DNA of 64,000 nt from Saccharomycodes ludwigii (Eukaryota > Ascomycota > Saccharomycetes > Saccharomycodales > Saccharomycodaceae), in contig NC_060203.1 of assembly GCF_020623625.1 (NCBI RefSeq), positions 992,001 to 1,056,000 of the forward strand, written 5' to 3'. Every line of letters begins with the position of its first letter. The first letter of the stretch is position 1. Shown here in pieces: positions 52,605-62,909 of this stretch. Position numbers and translations under genes: made by a program. A model generated the notes under the pieces. That model worked only from the letters and a program-made list of their open reading frames with translations, was not told the origin of the DNA and did not search any database.

Positions 52605-53190
52605 TCTTTTTTGTTGTTGTTGTGTTGTCAGTATTTCATTCTTATTTTAGAAATTAATTTTAGAAATGGACGAAATGATTACACAGAGATAAAGTAAAAA
52701 GGAAAAAGTAAAAAAAAAAAAACAACCAAAAATTGATGTTATTAAAAGGCTTTTATATATGGTGCTGTTTACATTGTAATTGAAATTGCTAACGAACGTG
52801 GCTGATTGTCGTTAAAAAAGAAAAAAAAAAAAAAAAAAATATATATCTCTGATTTTGCTTATTTGATTTTCTTTTTTTCTTTTTCTGTTCATCGTTTTTA
52901 TTTTGCGCAAAGAAACATAATTCCATTTTTTCTTTGTAATAGAAACTTTTTTTATTGCAAAAGGAAAAATGAAAAAAGAAAAAAAGATGGTTCAAACTTT
53001 TGATTTCCACTACAATTTTATCATACAAATTATTCCCTTTACAGTAAAAAGTGTTTCTCCTAATAAAAACAGGTTCTAATCAAGATACTATCTGTGTTTT
53101 TACTCTTTAACGCTTTCAGATCTAGACAGTACCAATAAACAAATTCAAACCAACATTTATAACATAAATATATTAAAAATAAAAAAAAAA
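52605..53190. promoter_or_regulatory. Divergent promoter PI-PLC-like/PTR3
   Basis: 586 bases: A run (about 52710-52721), A-rich run (about 52822-52838) followed by TATATATCT, T/C-rich stretch (about 52868-52884), A-rich leader directly before the PTR3 ATG. Nothing else recognised. Confidence 0.4.
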
Positions 53191-55728
53191 ATGTACGATG
53201 ATAAAATAGTCAATAATGATATCCAACCAGAAGATTTTAAAAAAATCATACATGATTTGGAACAAAATTTCTATTTACCAAAAAAAATTATATTAACAGA
53301 AGATGAAGTACCAGCGGGCAGAAAAGACATACCAGAGCAGAACTCCCTCACAGATGATAATTCTAAAGTGGAAAGCTTAGATGCAACAAAAAATAGAAAA
53401 TATAAAGTAGAATATGGTATTGTTAATGACCCTATAATACTGCCTTGCGGATGCATAGTTTCTAAACACATAAAATCACAACTACTACAAGATTATGATA
53501 TCCAAGATTTTTATAGTAGAACTGATTCAGTAGGTTTAAAAAAGGACAAATATAATATAAAGTATAATAACCTATCGACCCCAAATACAACTGACATTTC
53601 TAATAATATCCAAATATGTCCTGTATGTTATAATGATTCCGATGTACTCAAAGGTTTTTTGGTCAAACCGTTGATCATGATATATAATCAATTAGATTTT
53701 CTCAAGAAAAAATATCTAGTCGACGCATGCACAGACTCTGTCAATAGAGAACTTGAATCCAGAAAAGGCAGTCTTACTAGAGCCGGTAATAACCACGATA
53801 ACGAAACTACCAGGAGAAAATCATCTTTTTCCAAAAAAGATGGCGATTTTTATTTGAGCGACGATTATCAAGATTATTACAATAACAACATGAATAATTT
53901 TGCCATTGATGACATTTATGAAGATGAAAACTACGAAGATATGGAACTTAGAAAAGATAATCGAAGAAGGAAAAGTAACAAAACACAATCTTTAATATCA
54001 TTATTTCACACCGTAGCAATCAAAGTTGCCAACTCGGAGCTAGGCTCGGCTGATGGTAACAATAACAACCATAACAATAGCAAGGTGGATGATAAACCTT
54101 CAGGTTTTTATACAAATAATACAGAAAAGGTTGCCGGCGAAATATTTGATGATTCTGTTTCAAAAACTAAAACAGTCTCTTTGAAGGAGGATAAATCATC
54201 AACTTTCTTATTTGGTGATACAAAAACTTCAACTTCAGTCCCAAACAACAATAGCATAATTACAGGTACTTTCCCTAATCAACAAAAAAATAAGCTGCTA
54301 ATGCAACAACAGTTTCAGTCGTGTCTGTTGAAAAATAATGGGAAATTCGATAATACCGCCAAAAGTAAAAAATCACTAATTACACAACAACAAAACGCTA
54401 CTTATAACAAATTAGATGAAGAAAAGGAATATTTTTTCGCCAAGTGTTTTCCTATGTATAGGAAAAGAACACAATATAGCACACATCCTAAATTTTTGAG
54501 AGCTAAATCGAAGCTGTTTATTAATACAGATATATCGCCGGATTGCTCTAAATTTGCACTAATAACAGAAAAAAAATGGGAAATTTATTCTATCGATGGA
54601 AATTCAAACGAGACCAAATTATTTTGCTGCGGGAAAATTACTGGCGAATATGGTCCAGACTTTGACCATTTAACTTTGCCTCATCCAGATGCAATTAAAC
54701 CAAAAACACATAATGGTGGTAGCGAAACCAACAGTAGTTCATCTAAAATTGAATGGGACCATTTGTTTTGTAAATTATCTTTAAACTTTTTAGTTATTAC
54801 GGGTACAAAGGGCTATCTAAGAATCTTTGATTTAGAAAAGGGAGGAGAGCCAATCTACACCTTTCATTCAATTTTCCCCATTAGATGTATGGACATTGAT
54901 TATAATACGAATATTATAGCATGTGGGATAACTGGTAAAGATAGAACCAACGGTGCGGAACAAGCACTAATTTCATTTTATAGAATTGGCCCACAAAGTG
55001 ATGACAGTGAAATCAATGGAAGTGCACGGCCTGACCATAAAATTGAACGCAAAGTCTCTTACACCGTTTTAGCACCGATCACCATTACATTACCTTATAG
55101 AGATCCAATAAATACTTTACAGTTTTCACAAGATGGTAACTATTTATCGTGCTCCACCTGTTTTGAATCTAGATTTCTGGTAATATCAACTAGAAAAATT
55201 AGTGAACCGAGATTGGTAATGAAATCGATAAGAAGTATAGATACGTCTTTGGAAAGCGAGGGTATTACAGACACTAAAATATTCCCTGGTAATAGTAACC
55301 TAATGTGTGTTACTGCGGTGTCATTTAATGCACCACCCATTGTGATTAACACAAAAATCCAAAATATCACGATGACCTCTAACCAGCATGTAGCTCAGCC
55401 TACGATGCTACTAAGGTTGGATGAATTGGGTTCTAAAATATACAAATGCGAGATTTCGCCTAGGAATGATAGTATTGCATTTTTAGATAAAAATGGTACA
55501 GTTTATATTATGTCTTCTCCAACCATGGGCGATAGCGAAAAAAGGAGGATTGTTATAGTCGAAGTATGTGCCAATGCTTTTAGATTACGTGAAGCTGCAA
55601 GTTTAAGATTTAGTAGTGATGGCCATAAGTTATACATTTTAGATAGAAAGGGAAATTTATACATAGAAGATTTTGCGGCTGGATTGCCTCAGAGCACCTT
55701 TGTTACCAAGTGTAAACATATTAGCTAA
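53191..55728 (+). CDS. PTR3: Ptr3, component of the SPS amino-acid sensor
   Basis: Plasma-membrane-associated scaffold linking the Ssy1 amino-acid receptor to Ssy5 protease activation, which induces permease genes. 845 residues (S. cerevisiae: 678). The N-terminal cysteine pairs (LPCGCIVSKH and QICPVCYND) match the Ptr3 zinc-finger-like start. A long Asn/Ser/Lys-rich linker (about residues 190-410) explains the extra length. The C-terminal half resembles the Ptr3 beta-propeller: YFFAKCFPMYRKR, KKWEIYSIDG, LFCCGKITGEYGPDF, YTFHSIFPIRCMDIDYN, ITITLPYRDPINTLQF, GHKLYILDRKGN. It ends 29 bases from the convergent AIM22. Confidence 0.95.
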   Translation: MYDDKIVNNDIQPEDFKKIIHDLEQNFYLPKKIILTEDEVPAGRKDIPEQNSLTDDNSKVESLDATKNRKYKVEYGIVNDPIILPCGCIVSKHIKSQLLQDYDIQDFYSRTDSVGLKKDKYNIKYNNLSTPNTTDISNNIQICPVCYNDSDVLKGFLVKPLIMIYNQLDFLKKKYLVDACTDSVNRELESRKGSLTRAGNNHDNETTRRKSSFSKKDGDFYLSDDYQDYYNNNMNNFAIDDIYEDENYEDMELRKDNRRRKSNKTQSLISLFHTVAIKVANSELGSADGNNNNHNNSKVDDKPSGFYTNNTEKVAGEIFDDSVSKTKTVSLKEDKSSTFLFGDTKTSTSVPNNNSIITGTFPNQQKNKLLMQQQFQSCLLKNNGKFDNTAKSKKSLITQQQNATYNKLDEEKEYFFAKCFPMYRKRTQYSTHPKFLRAKSKLFINTDISPDCSKFALITEKKWEIYSIDGNSNETKLFCCGKITGEYGPDFDHLTLPHPDAIKPKTHNGGSETNSSSSKIEWDHLFCKLSLNFLVITGTKGYLRIFDLEKGGEPIYTFHSIFPIRCMDIDYNTNIIACGITGKDRTNGAEQALISFYRIGPQSDDSEINGSARPDHKIERKVSYTVLAPITITLPYRDPINTLQFSQDGNYLSCSTCFESRFLVISTRKISEPRLVMKSIRSIDTSLESEGITDTKIFPGNSNLMCVTAVSFNAPPIVINTKIQNITMTSNQHVAQPTMLLRLDELGSKIYKCEISPRNDSIAFLDKNGTVYIMSSPTMGDSEKRRIVIVEVCANAFRLREAASLRFSSDGHKLYILDRKGNLYIEDFAAGLPQSTFVTKCKHIS

Positions 55729-55757
55729 CAGGTTTACATGCGTAATTTCTGTAAGTC

Positions 55758-57152
55758 CTATTTTATATATAATTCATTGAAATGTAACCCTATTTTTGAT
55801 GCATCATCGCTATTTTCAATAATTCCATTTTTAACCTCAACCCAATTTTTTTCACCAGTTTTCTTCTTGTTTATGGAAAATTTAAATTTAGGGGTTTTAT
55901 CAAATTTCCACTCTTCATTTTGTAATTCCTTCATTGTCTTTGAAATTTCATCGTTCATGGTAGATTCTTTGCCGCAGTAATAAACAGGTACGTTGACCTT
56001 CCCATAAAGTAATTGGAAACTCTTGGTTACCATATCAATGAATTCAGAAGTAGATTTTAAAACATTGTAATCTCGTAAATTGGCAATTTGAGACCTGACA
56101 CTTTCTACTGCATTACAATCCCACTTATAACCTTCAACATGGGCCGGTTTTAATAAATTTTTAAAGCGAGGCAAGTCAGAGTTTATTAACATTGTACCAT
56201 GATGGTACGATTTATTTTTAGCAATTTTAAATGCGCTCCCACTGACTTTAAATGGACTATCCTTTTCACCAATTATAATATCGCCCCTTTCATTCAATCG
56301 CAAAAAGAAAGGTTCTTGTTTCTTTTGGTGAGGATCCAATATAGTGTTTGATAGAATGTGTTTATTCAGAGTATCTGTAATTAGTTTGTTAAAGAAAAGT
56401 TTGTCAAATTGTTCTCTCGAGTTTAAAAATGAATAATTCACATTTCCCAAATCATGAACAACAGCACCGCCACCACTCTTTCTTCTTAAAAACGGCAAAC
56501 CACGATGCTTTAAATTCCCCAGATATAATTCTTTCCAAGGATTTTGGTTTTTGCCAATAACACAACATTCATCATTAATATAAAACATCAATCGTTGATT
56601 TTCATACGCAACCCCAGGATTTTTTGTTTTTATTAAGGGTTGTGGCGACGGTGTATTGTTGAAAACGTAATCTTCTAATGATAAATTATAGTACGGGTCA
56701 TGAGACTTGCTTATTAAAACAAACTTACCATTAGATCTAACAATAGTAGACAGTTCAGCGCCCGTTAGAGTAGTATTATTGAGGGGTACTCCATTATTTT
56801 GATTGAGGTTATTATCATCAGGGCATTCAAATACATCTAGTAGTTCTTTATTCAGCAAATTTATTGAGGATGTGTTGTTTACCTTGGTAGAATTCGTCGT
56901 TGAGATGTGTTCGTTTTGATGGGAGGTAGCTGTGAATAAATTCACATACATATTGTTAAAATCTTCATATTTATCACGCCCATCATTTTTAGTAGTATCT
57001 TCATCTTTCTCTACAAAACTTAAAAAATCTTGATTTGGGCTTCCATTATAAATGTTTCTAGTTTTAATGCTTGATAAATTTAGATGAGGTAACTTTACAA
57101 ATTGATTAACAAGTATTTTATTTGTAACAGTAGTAATACTGTTACAGAACAT
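55758..57152 (-). CDS. AIM22: Mitochondrial lipoate-protein ligase Aim22
   Basis: Transfers lipoyl groups to 2-oxoacid dehydrogenase E2 subunits and related proteins in mitochondria. 464 residues (S. cerevisiae: 409). The first 35 residues (MFCNSITTVTNKILVNQFVK and on) are basic and free of acidic residues, as in a presequence; an Asn/Thr-rich stretch follows. The catalytic fold starts near residue 150: SHDPYYNLSLEDYVFNNT, CCVIGKNQNPWKEL, lipoyl-AMP loop RRKSGGGAVVHDLGNVNYSF, and DSPFKVSGSAFKIAKNKSYHHGTML with the catalytic Lys segment. Divergent from a cullin-like gene, as AIM22 is from RTT101 in S. cerevisiae. Confidence 0.96.
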   Translation of the reverse strand: MFCNSITTVTNKILVNQFVKLPHLNLSSIKTRNIYNGSPNQDFLSFVEKDEDTTKNDGRDKYEDFNNMYVNLFTATSHQNEHISTTNSTKVNNTSSINLLNKELLDVFECPDDNNLNQNNGVPLNNTTLTGAELSTIVRSNGKFVLISKSHDPYYNLSLEDYVFNNTPSPQPLIKTKNPGVAYENQRLMFYINDECCVIGKNQNPWKELYLGNLKHRGLPFLRRKSGGGAVVHDLGNVNYSFLNSREQFDKLFFNKLITDTLNKHILSNTILDPHQKKQEPFFLRLNERGDIIIGEKDSPFKVSGSAFKIAKNKSYHHGTMLINSDLPRFKNLLKPAHVEGYKWDCNAVESVRSQIANLRDYNVLKSTSEFIDMVTKSFQLLYGKVNVPVYYCGKESTMNDEISKTMKELQNEEWKFDKTPKFKFSINKKKTGEKNWVEVKNGIIENSDDASKIGLHFNELYIK

Positions 57153-57494
57153 TGTTATAGCTTGTAAGTTTTTTTTTTTTGTTTAGATTTAGATTTTATA
57201 CAATCAATTATACAGATGAAATAGACAAAAAAAAAAAAAAAAAAAAATTGGTATAAATTTAAATAAATTTTTTAATATTTTTTTTAATATTTTTTTTTTT
57301 ATTAAAAATAATAAGACAATGTCGTAAATTTTATTTATCTTTATCAGAATGTATTGCAATCATCACAGTAAATGTATAAAATAAATTTGAATTTAGAGAA
57401 GAGAGCTATATAAAAATAAAAAAAAAAAAAAAAAAAAAGGAAATAGCTGTTTTTATATTTAATATATAATAGGAAAATAGAGAGAAGTATTTCA
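57153..57494. promoter_or_regulatory. Divergent promoter AIM22/cullin-like gene
   Basis: 342 bases with T and A runs (about 57168-57179, 57227-57247, 57288-57300, 57419-57438) and no other gene. Confidence 0.4.
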
Positions 57495-59459
57495 ATGCCA
57501 AGTGCTAAAAAGAAGAGAAAATGTCACACAGATAATAATGTCAATAGTAATATAAATGCTTTATCATTAAAAGAGACAATCTGTCAAATCAAATCATCCC
57601 TATTTATTTACAATTCCAAAAAAAATACCAATGATTCAAACATAGTTTTACCTAAATCTCGCAATCTATTGAACAGTTTATTTTCAAAATTGGCCTTGCA
57701 TTTAGTTTCTTCATATAAAACCAAAAAAAGTATACAAGACGGTAATATAATGCTCCCGGAAGTTGAATATTTGAATATAATTAACGAAATCATAAAAGAT
57801 CATATATTAAATGAAAAAATGAAAATCATGGAAGGTGAACGCATAAAATTGGACACTATAATAAGCCATTGGACTAGCTTTACAGAACTGGGAATTTTTA
57901 ATGGATCTGTAAAATTAAATGAGATTTATTTACAACAAGTTTTCGAAGAACTTTATAAGTATTTTTTATTTGAAGAAATTTGTAAAAAATTTATCATTTT
58001 TGATAAAAATCCTTTTCCAGAATTTACTATTGAATGTGTAAAAGTCTTCAGATCAAATGATTTTGAGTCACAACTTCAGAATATTTTTATAGAAATTATT
58101 AAAACTAACTGCCAGTATTTGCTTAAAAAAAACAATTTTAACTATAGTTATGTTTATAATAGTCATTTTCAAATGGATATTTTCGACGAATTTCAACGGG
58201 CATCACTTTACTTTGATAACGACATTAGCTTGCCCACTTTTGTAGAATTATATCTTAAGTCTATTTTGCCACCCACAATAAATCTTTATGACTTTTTATT
58301 AAATTGCATGGGTTGTTATTTGACGGGTAAATGTTTTATTATAATAGATAGTGGGTTTACTTCAACGCTAACATATAACGATCAAAATAAAACAAAATGC
58401 AATGATATATTATTTTTTTTATTGGATACATTAAATATTGATGCAAAAGTGTTTTATTCAGAGATATGTCATGACACTTTATGCTATTCAATAAAGGACT
58501 GGGTATGCCAATATATATTTGTGACATTTTTTCAAAATTTGGTTCGTCACGAAAATAAAAAGCTCAAAACTGCAGCTTTATGTGCCAGTAAAAAAAATTA
58601 TGAAGCAAAATATTCGGTTTCAAAAGTTGCCAAGTTACTATGTGAAAATAAAACTACGTCTGGGTCAGCATATTTTGATTGGATAGTTCAATTACTAGGT
58701 GAAAGGGAAATTTTAGAAATTATACAAGAAAGTTTAAAATACCCTAAGACGCAAAAATATATAATTAAGCATGGAAATATTTGTGATACTCTTTTATTGT
58801 ACATAAAATTTTTTAGAAATGGGTTGATAGAAAGGAAATCGTCATTCATTACTTCTCCGCAGTTATTTTATAATGATAGCAATTTTGCGGCCTGCAAGGT
58901 TCTAACAACATTATCTCTAAAGGATTCGATTGTATTTACTACACCCAATGAGATTAATACTGTGATCATAATGGAGGAATTTCCTCGCTTTCTTCATATA
59001 AATAAATGCAGCCAGCGGAAGGTTAATTGCCCAGAGGATTTACAATCAATTTTGGATTCTTTAAAGCAACAAGTTTTGTCAAAAGTTAAAAAAGAGGGAA
59101 GGCTTGTAGAATTCATACACGAGTTGGGATCGGGGATAATTGAAACGCCGATTCATTTACCTAATAAAGGGGGAGTTTTAAAATTACATGTAAATTTTGT
59201 GCAGTACTCTATTTTAAATTTATTTAATGAAAAGGACATTTGGAGTGTTGAGGAAGTAATTGAGAAGGTTAACATTGATAATCAAACAAGTTTAACAAAA
59301 GCACTCTACAGTTTAATGAAGTTATCACTAGTTAAATGTACGCAAAATAAAGATGCTCAGATATTTGAGTTAACAATGGATCAAGTAGATCTGCATAAAG
59401 TCGCTATGCTTGTTGATAAGGATAATGTATTGAGGGTCCCATATAACATTCAGTTGTGA
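57495..59459 (+). CDS. Cullin-family protein, Rtt101-like (first of tandem pair)
   Basis: 654 residues; S. cerevisiae Rtt101 has 842. Rtt101 is the scaffold of a ubiquitin ligase (with Mms1/Mms22) acting in replication-fork repair and nucleosome assembly. Visible: a basic N-terminus (MPSAKKKRKC, possible nuclear signal), helical cullin repeats, and the cullin-homology part with GIIETPIHLPNKGGVLKLHV, QYSILNLFNEKDIWSVEEV (winged-helix A). The protein ends at VLRVPYNIQL, about where the strand preceding the C-terminal neddylation (WHB) domain lies in other cullins, so the NEDD8/Rub1 acceptor is not seen. Divergent position next to AIM22 equals RTT101 in S. cerevisiae. Family is clear; orthology is from synteny. 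Confidence 0.82.
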   Translation: MPSAKKKRKCHTDNNVNSNINALSLKETICQIKSSLFIYNSKKNTNDSNIVLPKSRNLLNSLFSKLALHLVSSYKTKKSIQDGNIMLPEVEYLNIINEIIKDHILNEKMKIMEGERIKLDTIISHWTSFTELGIFNGSVKLNEIYLQQVFEELYKYFLFEEICKKFIIFDKNPFPEFTIECVKVFRSNDFESQLQNIFIEIIKTNCQYLLKKNNFNYSYVYNSHFQMDIFDEFQRASLYFDNDISLPTFVELYLKSILPPTINLYDFLLNCMGCYLTGKCFIIIDSGFTSTLTYNDQNKTKCNDILFFLLDTLNIDAKVFYSEICHDTLCYSIKDWVCQYIFVTFFQNLVRHENKKLKTAALCASKKNYEAKYSVSKVAKLLCENKTTSGSAYFDWIVQLLGEREILEIIQESLKYPKTQKYIIKHGNICDTLLLYIKFFRNGLIERKSSFITSPQLFYNDSNFAACKVLTTLSLKDSIVFTTPNEINTVIIMEEFPRFLHINKCSQRKVNCPEDLQSILDSLKQQVLSKVKKEGRLVEFIHELGSGIIETPIHLPNKGGVLKLHVNFVQYSILNLFNEKDIWSVEEVIEKVNIDNQTSLTKALYSLMKLSLVKCTQNKDAQIFELTMDQVDLHKVAMLVDKDNVLRVPYNIQL

Positions 59460-59513
59460 TGGGATTATAAAGGTTTTAAAATTTTTTTTCTTGACTTTTG
59501 ATATTCCGAAACG

Positions 59514-59546
<33 letters not shown>

Positions 59547-59641
59547 CTTTTACTTCTCATTATTTTCCTCGTACACTTGAGAGATTAAGTGTTCTTCTAA
59601 AGGTTTAACTTATAACAAATACAAATAAACCTCACTTTGAA

Positions 59642-61792
59642 ATGCAACCAAAAGAGAACAACGGTAATAATAATAATAATAATAGTAATATGGATGCCAT
59701 AGGGTTGCTACCTTCGGAAAAGTTATTTTTTTTTGAAAAAAGATTTAATTACTATTTAAAGACATATATGAATGGAAATTTGGCTATGAAAGGGCCACTT
59801 GAACAACTTGCAATACAAATAAATTCATTTAGAAATATATTAATAACAAAAAATAATAATAATAATACAACTGATAATGTATTGGATGATTCATGGAATG
59901 ACAAATCTTATAATTTAATAGTTAGTTGCTTAAAAGAATGGTTGGTCGAAAAATATAACAAAGATGTCAAAGATGCAGATAAATTTCAATCATTTTATTA
60001 TGAAAACTTTGTGTCGGATACAAGCCCATTAATGTTAATTAGCAAGGGACCAATATCTGGAATTATTAAAGAAAGATTAAAGGTTATAAATTATTCAATG
60101 GAATCCTTTGGTAAATTACTTTTTTTCAAGACTATACTAAACATGGACAATTTAAAAATAAGAAAATATATAGTTGAACTTTTCCAAAAAACAACACAAA
60201 TATCGACAACTAATAACTCTATTGATTTCAAAAAAACCGATACACTTCTCCAAGATTTTTTAACTTATGGAATACAATTCATGATCCAAGAGAATAGTAC
60301 TGATTTATTTTTGTTTATGCACGAACTTCTTAGAGATTTATTGTCAACTGAATTTGAATTTACTGACAAACTATGGGAAAAACCGTGTATTAAAAATGAA
60401 GTTGATATTGCAAATCAAGACAAAGTAAACGTTTTATATCTACTTATCAAGGCATATAATACACTAAAAAAACGTTCCTTTGGATTTTCTCAACTTTTCC
60501 GGGCTCAAGTTTTAAAACGGCTCCAATTAGATAATACGTCAAGTGATATGTTGCGCTCTATTCTATTGATTAATGGACCCATGACTAACTCTGCGGAAAA
60601 GAGCATTGAGTCATATGTTACTTTTTTGGTTTCGACAAATGAGGATGGAATTTTACATTTACATTTTAGGAATTTATTTATTGATGAAATTCAATCTATT
60701 AAGCGTTGTAACGAAAGTTTTGTGGTTAGTTTTGTTAGAGTATCTAACTTAAAACAAAGCTATGCTACTATTTTAAAAATTTTGCGCCGTGTTCAGCATA
60801 AATTACATTCTGAGAACAACGAACAACTAACTGCTCGTTTAAGTTTTTCAGCGGATAAAGATTGTGTTGAGTGCTTGGAACTAAGTCCAGGGACTTTACA
60901 TGATCTAGTTTTAAAGAATTTGAGTCAAATTTTCAAATATCAATACCAACATAACAACCCGAAATATGGAGAAGAATTTATTCATGCTGTAATGCACTGT
61001 TCCTTTGAAAATTTTAACGACCATAACGAACAGTTTATTATTTCGTATTTTGAAAAATATTTATTCAAAAGGCTCATGAAAGACGAGAATATGAAACTAT
61101 ATGATTACTTAAACAAAGAAATTGATTCTTTGGATAAAACTTCTGAAAATTTTTTTATTCATAAATATATTAACGATTCCAGGTATGCAGACCATGAATC
61201 GTTTACTAGAAGGTGGAAATCTATTAAAAAAATTGTTTTGGATGGAAATATTGGGGGTGCTTATTTATTAGCACAACTTTCCTTTCCTAAATCATTGATG
61301 AATGAAATTGGACAAGAAATCCAGCCCAAAATACCGACTGATTTGGATGCATATTTGGAAATTTTGAAAAGGAAAATGACTACCGAAGATATGAAGGATA
61401 AAAAAATAAAATATGCTTATAGCCTACAAAGCGGGGTGATTTCAACACCGTTTTTTAATCCCAAAAAACCAGGTACATATTTAGATTTTAATGTCAATTT
61501 ATTGCAATACAGTGTCTTGGATTGTTTTAATGACAAGGACGAGATTTCCTTGGAAGATATTTGTAGACAAGTTAAATTGCCATTAGGAAAAATAAATTCT
61601 GCTATAGTTTCACTAGTTTTGTCTGGCGTTTTGCTAAATTATGTCAATCAAGAAAATGTCGTGCTTTTAAGATTAAACATAGAAGGTTTCAACCCTGACT
61701 TAGCAAAAATATCAGAAACTGGTGTCTTTAGGATACCTTATCTATCCGAATCTAAGGTAGCCAAGCATAATAAGAAACGTGTTAAGATTTAG
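59642..61792 (+). CDS. Cullin-family protein, Rtt101-like (second of tandem pair)
   Basis: 716 residues, same strand, 182 bases after the first copy. It starts with an Asn run (NNGNNNNNNSNMD) and then helical cullin repeats (EKLFFFEKRFNYYLKTYMNG). The C-terminal part is parallel to copy 1: GVISTPFFNPKKPGTYLDFN, QYSVLDCFNDKDEISLEDI, then VFRIPYLSES and a basic tail (KHNKKRVKI). Identity between copies is low outside that block, so the duplication is old or one copy evolves fast. It too ends where the WHB neddylation domain should begin. Which copy carries Rtt101 function cannot be told from sequence alone. The downstream gene is RGD1, convergent. Confidence 0.82.
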   Translation: MQPKENNGNNNNNNSNMDAIGLLPSEKLFFFEKRFNYYLKTYMNGNLAMKGPLEQLAIQINSFRNILITKNNNNNTTDNVLDDSWNDKSYNLIVSCLKEWLVEKYNKDVKDADKFQSFYYENFVSDTSPLMLISKGPISGIIKERLKVINYSMESFGKLLFFKTILNMDNLKIRKYIVELFQKTTQISTTNNSIDFKKTDTLLQDFLTYGIQFMIQENSTDLFLFMHELLRDLLSTEFEFTDKLWEKPCIKNEVDIANQDKVNVLYLLIKAYNTLKKRSFGFSQLFRAQVLKRLQLDNTSSDMLRSILLINGPMTNSAEKSIESYVTFLVSTNEDGILHLHFRNLFIDEIQSIKRCNESFVVSFVRVSNLKQSYATILKILRRVQHKLHSENNEQLTARLSFSADKDCVECLELSPGTLHDLVLKNLSQIFKYQYQHNNPKYGEEFIHAVMHCSFENFNDHNEQFIISYFEKYLFKRLMKDENMKLYDYLNKEIDSLDKTSENFFIHKYINDSRYADHESFTRRWKSIKKIVLDGNIGGAYLLAQLSFPKSLMNEIGQEIQPKIPTDLDAYLEILKRKMTTEDMKDKKIKYAYSLQSGVISTPFFNPKKPGTYLDFNVNLLQYSVLDCFNDKDEISLEDICRQVKLPLGKINSAIVSLVLSGVLLNYVNQENVVLLRLNIEGFNPDLAKISETGVFRIPYLSESKVAKHNKKRVKI

Positions 61793-62094
61793 GTTAATAT
61801 GCTGGACTTGTAATTTTTTAATTATATAATACGTGAATATAGGGTTAATACAAAAGAAGAAGAAAAAGAAGAAAAATACTGTGGAACGAGATAGATAGTG
61901 TTATTTTGTCATATATACTTTTTTTTTTTTTTTTTTTTTTCCCAATTTCCATTCTTCTGTAAGTAATCAACAGAAAATTAAAAGAAAAGAATTGACATAA
62001 AATAGCTTAACATTATAAAAACCGTAAAGAAAAAGACTTGGAGTAAGGTGGAAGAAAAAAAGAAAAAAGGGAAAAAAATGAAAGAAAGAAAGAG

Positions 62095-62125
<31 letters not shown>

Positions 62126-62149
62126 AAAAAGGAAAAGAGAAAGAGGGAA
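61793..62149. other. Convergent intergenic region before RGD1
   Basis: 357 bases. Contains GAAGAA repeats after the cullin stop (about 61853-61877), a T run (61919-61940), and a long A/G-rich run (about 62050-62145) right up to the RGD1 stop. The minus-strand open frame through this run is a repeat translation. Confidence 0.45.
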
Positions 62150-62867
62150 TCATTCAGGTTCAAAAGCTTGATCAGCTACATCAAATAATGTTTCCATAGC
62201 TTTGATTTGATAGCTAGCAGCACCAGAAGCGTCTTCGCTGGTATTTGAAAAATAAGTTGGGGGTGATATTAATGTTGGGCCCCATATTATGCACAAATTT
62301 TTCAAATTCATTTTATTTTCATCTTCATGTTCAATAACCCTTTTCAAATGAAAAATTAGACTCCTCAATGTCCAATACTGTCCATCTGGTAATTTATATA
62401 CAATGCCATGCATATAATTTCTTCTCGTAGTGTGGTCCTGGATAGATAAGCATGTTTCAATTTCACTTGTCAGCGAACTAGGAAAAAAAGGATCTGGTAG
62501 GCTGCTAAAAAAAGTTTTTAACAAACAAGCTACCAAATGGATGTGCTGTTCTGTATAATTTTTTGGTGGCAAAATCATTGATAAGTTCGCTGGGTCCTTG
62601 TCTATTTCATCTTTTAATCTACTGACTTCTAAAACACTTGGTGATTTACGATATATACCCTCGATTGATAGCCCATATTTGTCTACTACGTAAATACACT
62701 GTCTAACAAGAGCCGGAACCATATCCTGTTCAAATTCTAATAGGTCTTCCAACGGAACGCCAAACATCTTAAAATTTTTTTTTAACCCAGGTGGTAGTGT
62801 AACATTGGTATCCACATGGCTTAGAGGAACTTCACTATTGGGAATGTCACTGCCTGTTCTAGCGATC

Positions 62868-62909
<42 letters not shown>

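Noticed and set aside
59495-59520. TTTTGATATTCCGAAACG, CDEIII-like centromere element
   Set aside because: It lies in a 182-base gap between two genes with no CDEI or AT-rich CDEII beside it.
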